Positions 61,785 through 64,000 of a DNA stretch of 64,000 nt are shown piece by piece. The stretch comes from Agathobaculum sp. NTUH-O15-33 (GTDB lineage Bacteria > Bacillota > Clostridia > Oscillospirales > Butyricicoccaceae), in the NCBI RefSeq assembly GCF_033193315.1, contig NZ_CP136187.1, positions 434,001 through 498,000 of the forward strand, read 5' to 3'. The notes beneath the pieces are model-generated. The model did not search any database. It was not told the origin of the DNA and worked only from the letters and a program-made list of their open reading frames with translations. Both the position numbers and the translations under genes were made by a program. Each line of letters opens with the position of its first letter. The stretch's first letter is position 1.

Positions 61785-64000
61785 TTACTTGCGGGAGCCG
61801 TAAACACCAGACTCATAGATGTTGTTGTCGCCAACATCTACGATCAGAACCTTGATGTTGGAGGTATCGGTCTCATCGAACGCAAATACAGCATTCTCAA
61901 TATAGCCCTTGGAGTCCTCTTCAGCCTCAGTAAAGGAGGTCTGAACAACACCGTTCTCGCCCTCCATATCGATGAACAGAACGATAGGATCGTTATCTTC
62001 GTCGATATCGTAGGTAGAAACGTTCTTGCCATCAGTGGAGAGGTTTACAGAACCAGTCAGATCCTTATCCAGATCGCCGCCAGTGATAGCAGCTGCCGTA
62101 AGATCAGACGCAGTCCATTTATTCTCAATGTTAGCAAATCCGTCAGTATCAAGATTATATTCGATAACAGTGCCTTCATTCAGAATTTCAGACTCATCTT
62201 CCGTGATCTTAATCTTAACATCGCCGGTGCCGTTCCAAGCATCATACTCGTAGTAGGAATCGTCATCGTCATCGTTAAATTCCGGACCAGAGAACAGGTA
62301 AGCGTACAGCGTGTCAGCGCCACCTGGAATACTGCTCTTCTTGCCGAGGTCAATATAAGCAACCTTGGTGTAGTTAGAGCCGTTGCTCTTGTCCGCTAGC
62401 ACATCAACCTGATAGATATCAGTGGAATCGCTCCAGCTCTTCAGCGCCTTACCAGTGATGACTCGGTAGCTATCACCCTTATCATAACGAACCATTACTG
62501 TAGCGTTGTCGTCAATCAACTTAACATCGCCCTTGGTGAAGCGGTTGTTCTTAACCTTTACATACGGATCTGCAGTAGTGCCTGCACCAGTAGCGGAGCT
62601 AAATACATCGTAGCCAGCCGTCTTAGTAGAAGACATAGTAGTCAGCTTATACTTGCCAGAGCTCTTGGAATAGGCTACTAGGAAGGGAGAGTCAGTTGCC
62701 TTCATCTCAGTATCCTTCTTGCCATCCAGCCCCTCATCAGACTTCAGTTTTACTGTTTCACGAGTACCATCAGTAAAGAGCAGATCAGCTTCCCAACCAG
62801 AACCAACGCCCGAAGTCTTAGCAATCTCGATTGCGAGAGCCACGTCGTCAACAGAAGCATTCAGGTCGTCAACCGCTACACAGTAGCCGTCCTTCACAAC
62901 GATAGCAACCGTGCTACCAGCCTTCATGTCCTTGTAGTCATCACTATTCTTAATGGCCATCTCGTACCAGTTGCCGTCGATCTTAACCTGATAATCATCA
63001 GCGGTATTGGTATTCTTAGAAGAAGTAACCTTGCCAGTTACAACGTTCAGCTTGGTAACGTTGTACAGATCGTCAGCGTTAACTGCAGGCTGGGTGATTG
63101 CAACGTAGTCATCCTTGGCAACATCCTTGTACCAAGTAGCGTCGTCATCAGTCAGCTTCGTCTTAACATCGCCGATCTTATCAGACTTGAAGCTTACGTT
63201 GATATAGTCAGAACCAACATAGGTAACCTGTGCAATAACCAGAGACTGAACATCCAGCAGATTGACCTTGCCGGAATCGGTGTTGGAGATCGCAGAAGCG
63301 TTGTAAGCCTTGATAAGGCCCTTCGCATCAATGTCAACATAGTCAAGCAGCTTTGCGGCCGTATCGTAGCCCTTCAGGTACTGATCATCAACCTTGACAA
63401 CAGCCTTGTCAGCTACGCTGTACTTGGTGCCGTCAACCTTCAGCTTAGAACCATCCTTCTCCATGCTGCCAACCGTGCCGCTACCGATCTTGCCAGAGTC
63501 TACAACGTAAACGCCGTAAACATTGTTGGAAGCCTTGTACAGCACGCGAACCTTCTGGTTCTTCAGTGAGGAGTAGTCGGTCGTAACCTTGGTGAAGTTG
63601 TAAACAACGCCCTTCAGCGTGTTGTTTACATAGGAGTCATAAGTGGTCTCCTCGGTATCAACATCATCCGGATCGTTAGACAGCGTCAGATTGTAGGTGG
63701 AACCATCCTTCTCAACGTCGGTCAGGACAGAAGTGGTCTTCTTCAGGCCCATGTACTTTTCACCAACGGTGGGGTAGTAGGTGCCAATGATGTTCATGTT
63801 GGAGTACTCGCCGTCGGTGATCTTAACAGTGTGAGCATTCACAGTGTTGTAGATCATCTGGGCAGCGTCCTGACGGGGCAGAGCCAGCGTCAGAGCAGCG
63901 TTTACATCTTCCAACAGGCCATTCTCATCAGCCAGCGCTACAGCCTTCTGGCCCCAGCCGTGACCTACAAGGCCCGTCTTGGTCGCGTCGTAACCGAGGG
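61785..64000 (-). CDS. SLH-domain surface protein, paralogue, 5' end cut by window
   Basis: About 738 residues visible. The first visible part, LGYDATKTGLVGHGWGQKAV then ALADENGLLEDVNAALTLAL and PRQDAAQMIYNTVNA, aligns with residues about 145-205 of the 58827 protein (LVGSGWGQRATALADENGLL). Later, VTYVGSDYINVSFKSDKIGD and DDYVAITQPAVNADDLYNV match its central domains, and the end ...IKVLIVDVGDNNIYESGVYG matches VLVVDVVNNNITKW. The N-terminus with signal and first SLH repeats lies beyond 64000. Confidence 0.88.
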   Translation of the reverse strand, partial: LGYDATKTGLVGHGWGQKAVALADENGLLEDVNAALTLALPRQDAAQMIYNTVNAHTVKITDGEYSNMNIIGTYYPTVGEKYMGLKKTTSVLTDVEKDGSTYNLTLSNDPDDVDTEETTYDSYVNNTLKGVVYNFTKVTTDYSSLKNQKVRVLYKASNNVYGVYVVDSGKIGSGTVGSMEKDGSKLKVDGTKYSVADKAVVKVDDQYLKGYDTAAKLLDYVDIDAKGLIKAYNASAISNTDSGKVNLLDVQSLVIAQVTYVGSDYINVSFKSDKIGDVKTKLTDDDATWYKDVAKDDYVAITQPAVNADDLYNVTKLNVVTGKVTSSKNTNTADDYQVKIDGNWYEMAIKNSDDYKDMKAGSTVAIVVKDGYCVAVDDLNASVDDVALAIEIAKTSGVGSGWEADLLFTDGTRETVKLKSDEGLDGKKDTEMKATDSPFLVAYSKSSGKYKLTTMSSTKTAGYDVFSSATGAGTTADPYVKVKNNRFTKGDVKLIDDNATVMVRYDKGDSYRVITGKALKSWSDSTDIYQVDVLADKSNGSNYTKVAYIDLGKKSSIPGGADTLYAYLFSGPEFNDDDDDSYYEYDAWNGTGDVKIKITEDESEILNEGTVIEYNLDTDGFANIENKWTASDLTAAAITGGDLDKDLTGSVNLSTDGKNVSTYDIDEDNDPIVLFIDMEGENGVVQTSFTEAEEDSKGYIENAVFAFDETDTSNIKVLIVDVGDNNIYESGVYGSRK

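Overview
The window reads as chromosome from a GC-rich low-GC-phylum relative, that is a Clostridia member (Oscillospiraceae/Butyricicoccaceae-like; genus not determinable by eye). Pointers are the large Firmicutes-type SRP RNA beside dnaX-ybaB-recR, strong AGGAGG ribosome binding sites, a PdaA-like spore-cortex deacetylase, a BofC-type protein, YtrA-type GntR regulation and SLH-domain surface proteins. No tRNA, 5S/16S/23S rRNA, CRISPR array, transposase or prophage was recognised.

Layout. 1-2.8 kb (minus): operon of a PdaA-like deacetylase, a DUF362 ferredoxin-like protein, a small P-loop kinase and a cut-off ECF transporter S component. 3-4.9 kb: secreted copper-amine-oxidase-N-domain protein. 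5-6.4 kb: a tyrosine recombinase next to a 237-bp segment bounded by exact 17-bp inverted repeats and carrying a consensus-like promoter, which has the layout of a phase-variable invertible promoter. 6.5-14.3 kb: BofC-like protein, class A PBP, SRP RNA, dnaX-ybaB-recR, prfC. 14.4-26.2 kb: regulators and membrane proteins (MarR, GntR-ABC, AraC-EamA-DUF2000, MATE with an AraC-GNAT fusion, YczE, threonine aldolase). 26.4-32.5 kb: GNAT and YheO/DauR-like regulator divergent from RidA, a long tryptophanase-family lyase, an NSS transporter and a small PsiE-like membrane protein, read as one amino-acid beta-elimination cassette. 32.8-37 kb: seven-gene Mrp/Mbh-type cation antiporter operon. 37-42.4 kb: lipoprotein hydrolase, NagD-type HAD, then esterase (frameshifted), condensation-like acyltransferase and DUF6320-type protein. 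42.7-52.3 kb: an AT-rich surface-polysaccharide island with its own ABC exporter. 52.4-58.7 kb: HAD, CpsE-type initiating transferase, GT4 and a frameshifted O-antigen-ligase-like gene. 58.8-64 kb: two convergent paralogous SLH S-layer genes sharing a terminator.

Beyond genes, three repeat classes stand out: (i) about 100-bp promoter-bearing repeats with TGGTATAAT-like boxes at 6.9-7.0, 39.3-39.5 and 55.7-55.85 kb; (ii) about 280-bp hairpin-packed elements bounded by CAG...CTG and enclosed by two copies of a local terminator (19.6-19.9 and 32.5-32.8 kb); (iii) a different hairpin cluster at 26.25-26.42 kb. Several single-base frameshifts (15.2, 39.86, 55.92, 57.2 kb) may be true lesions or sequence errors.
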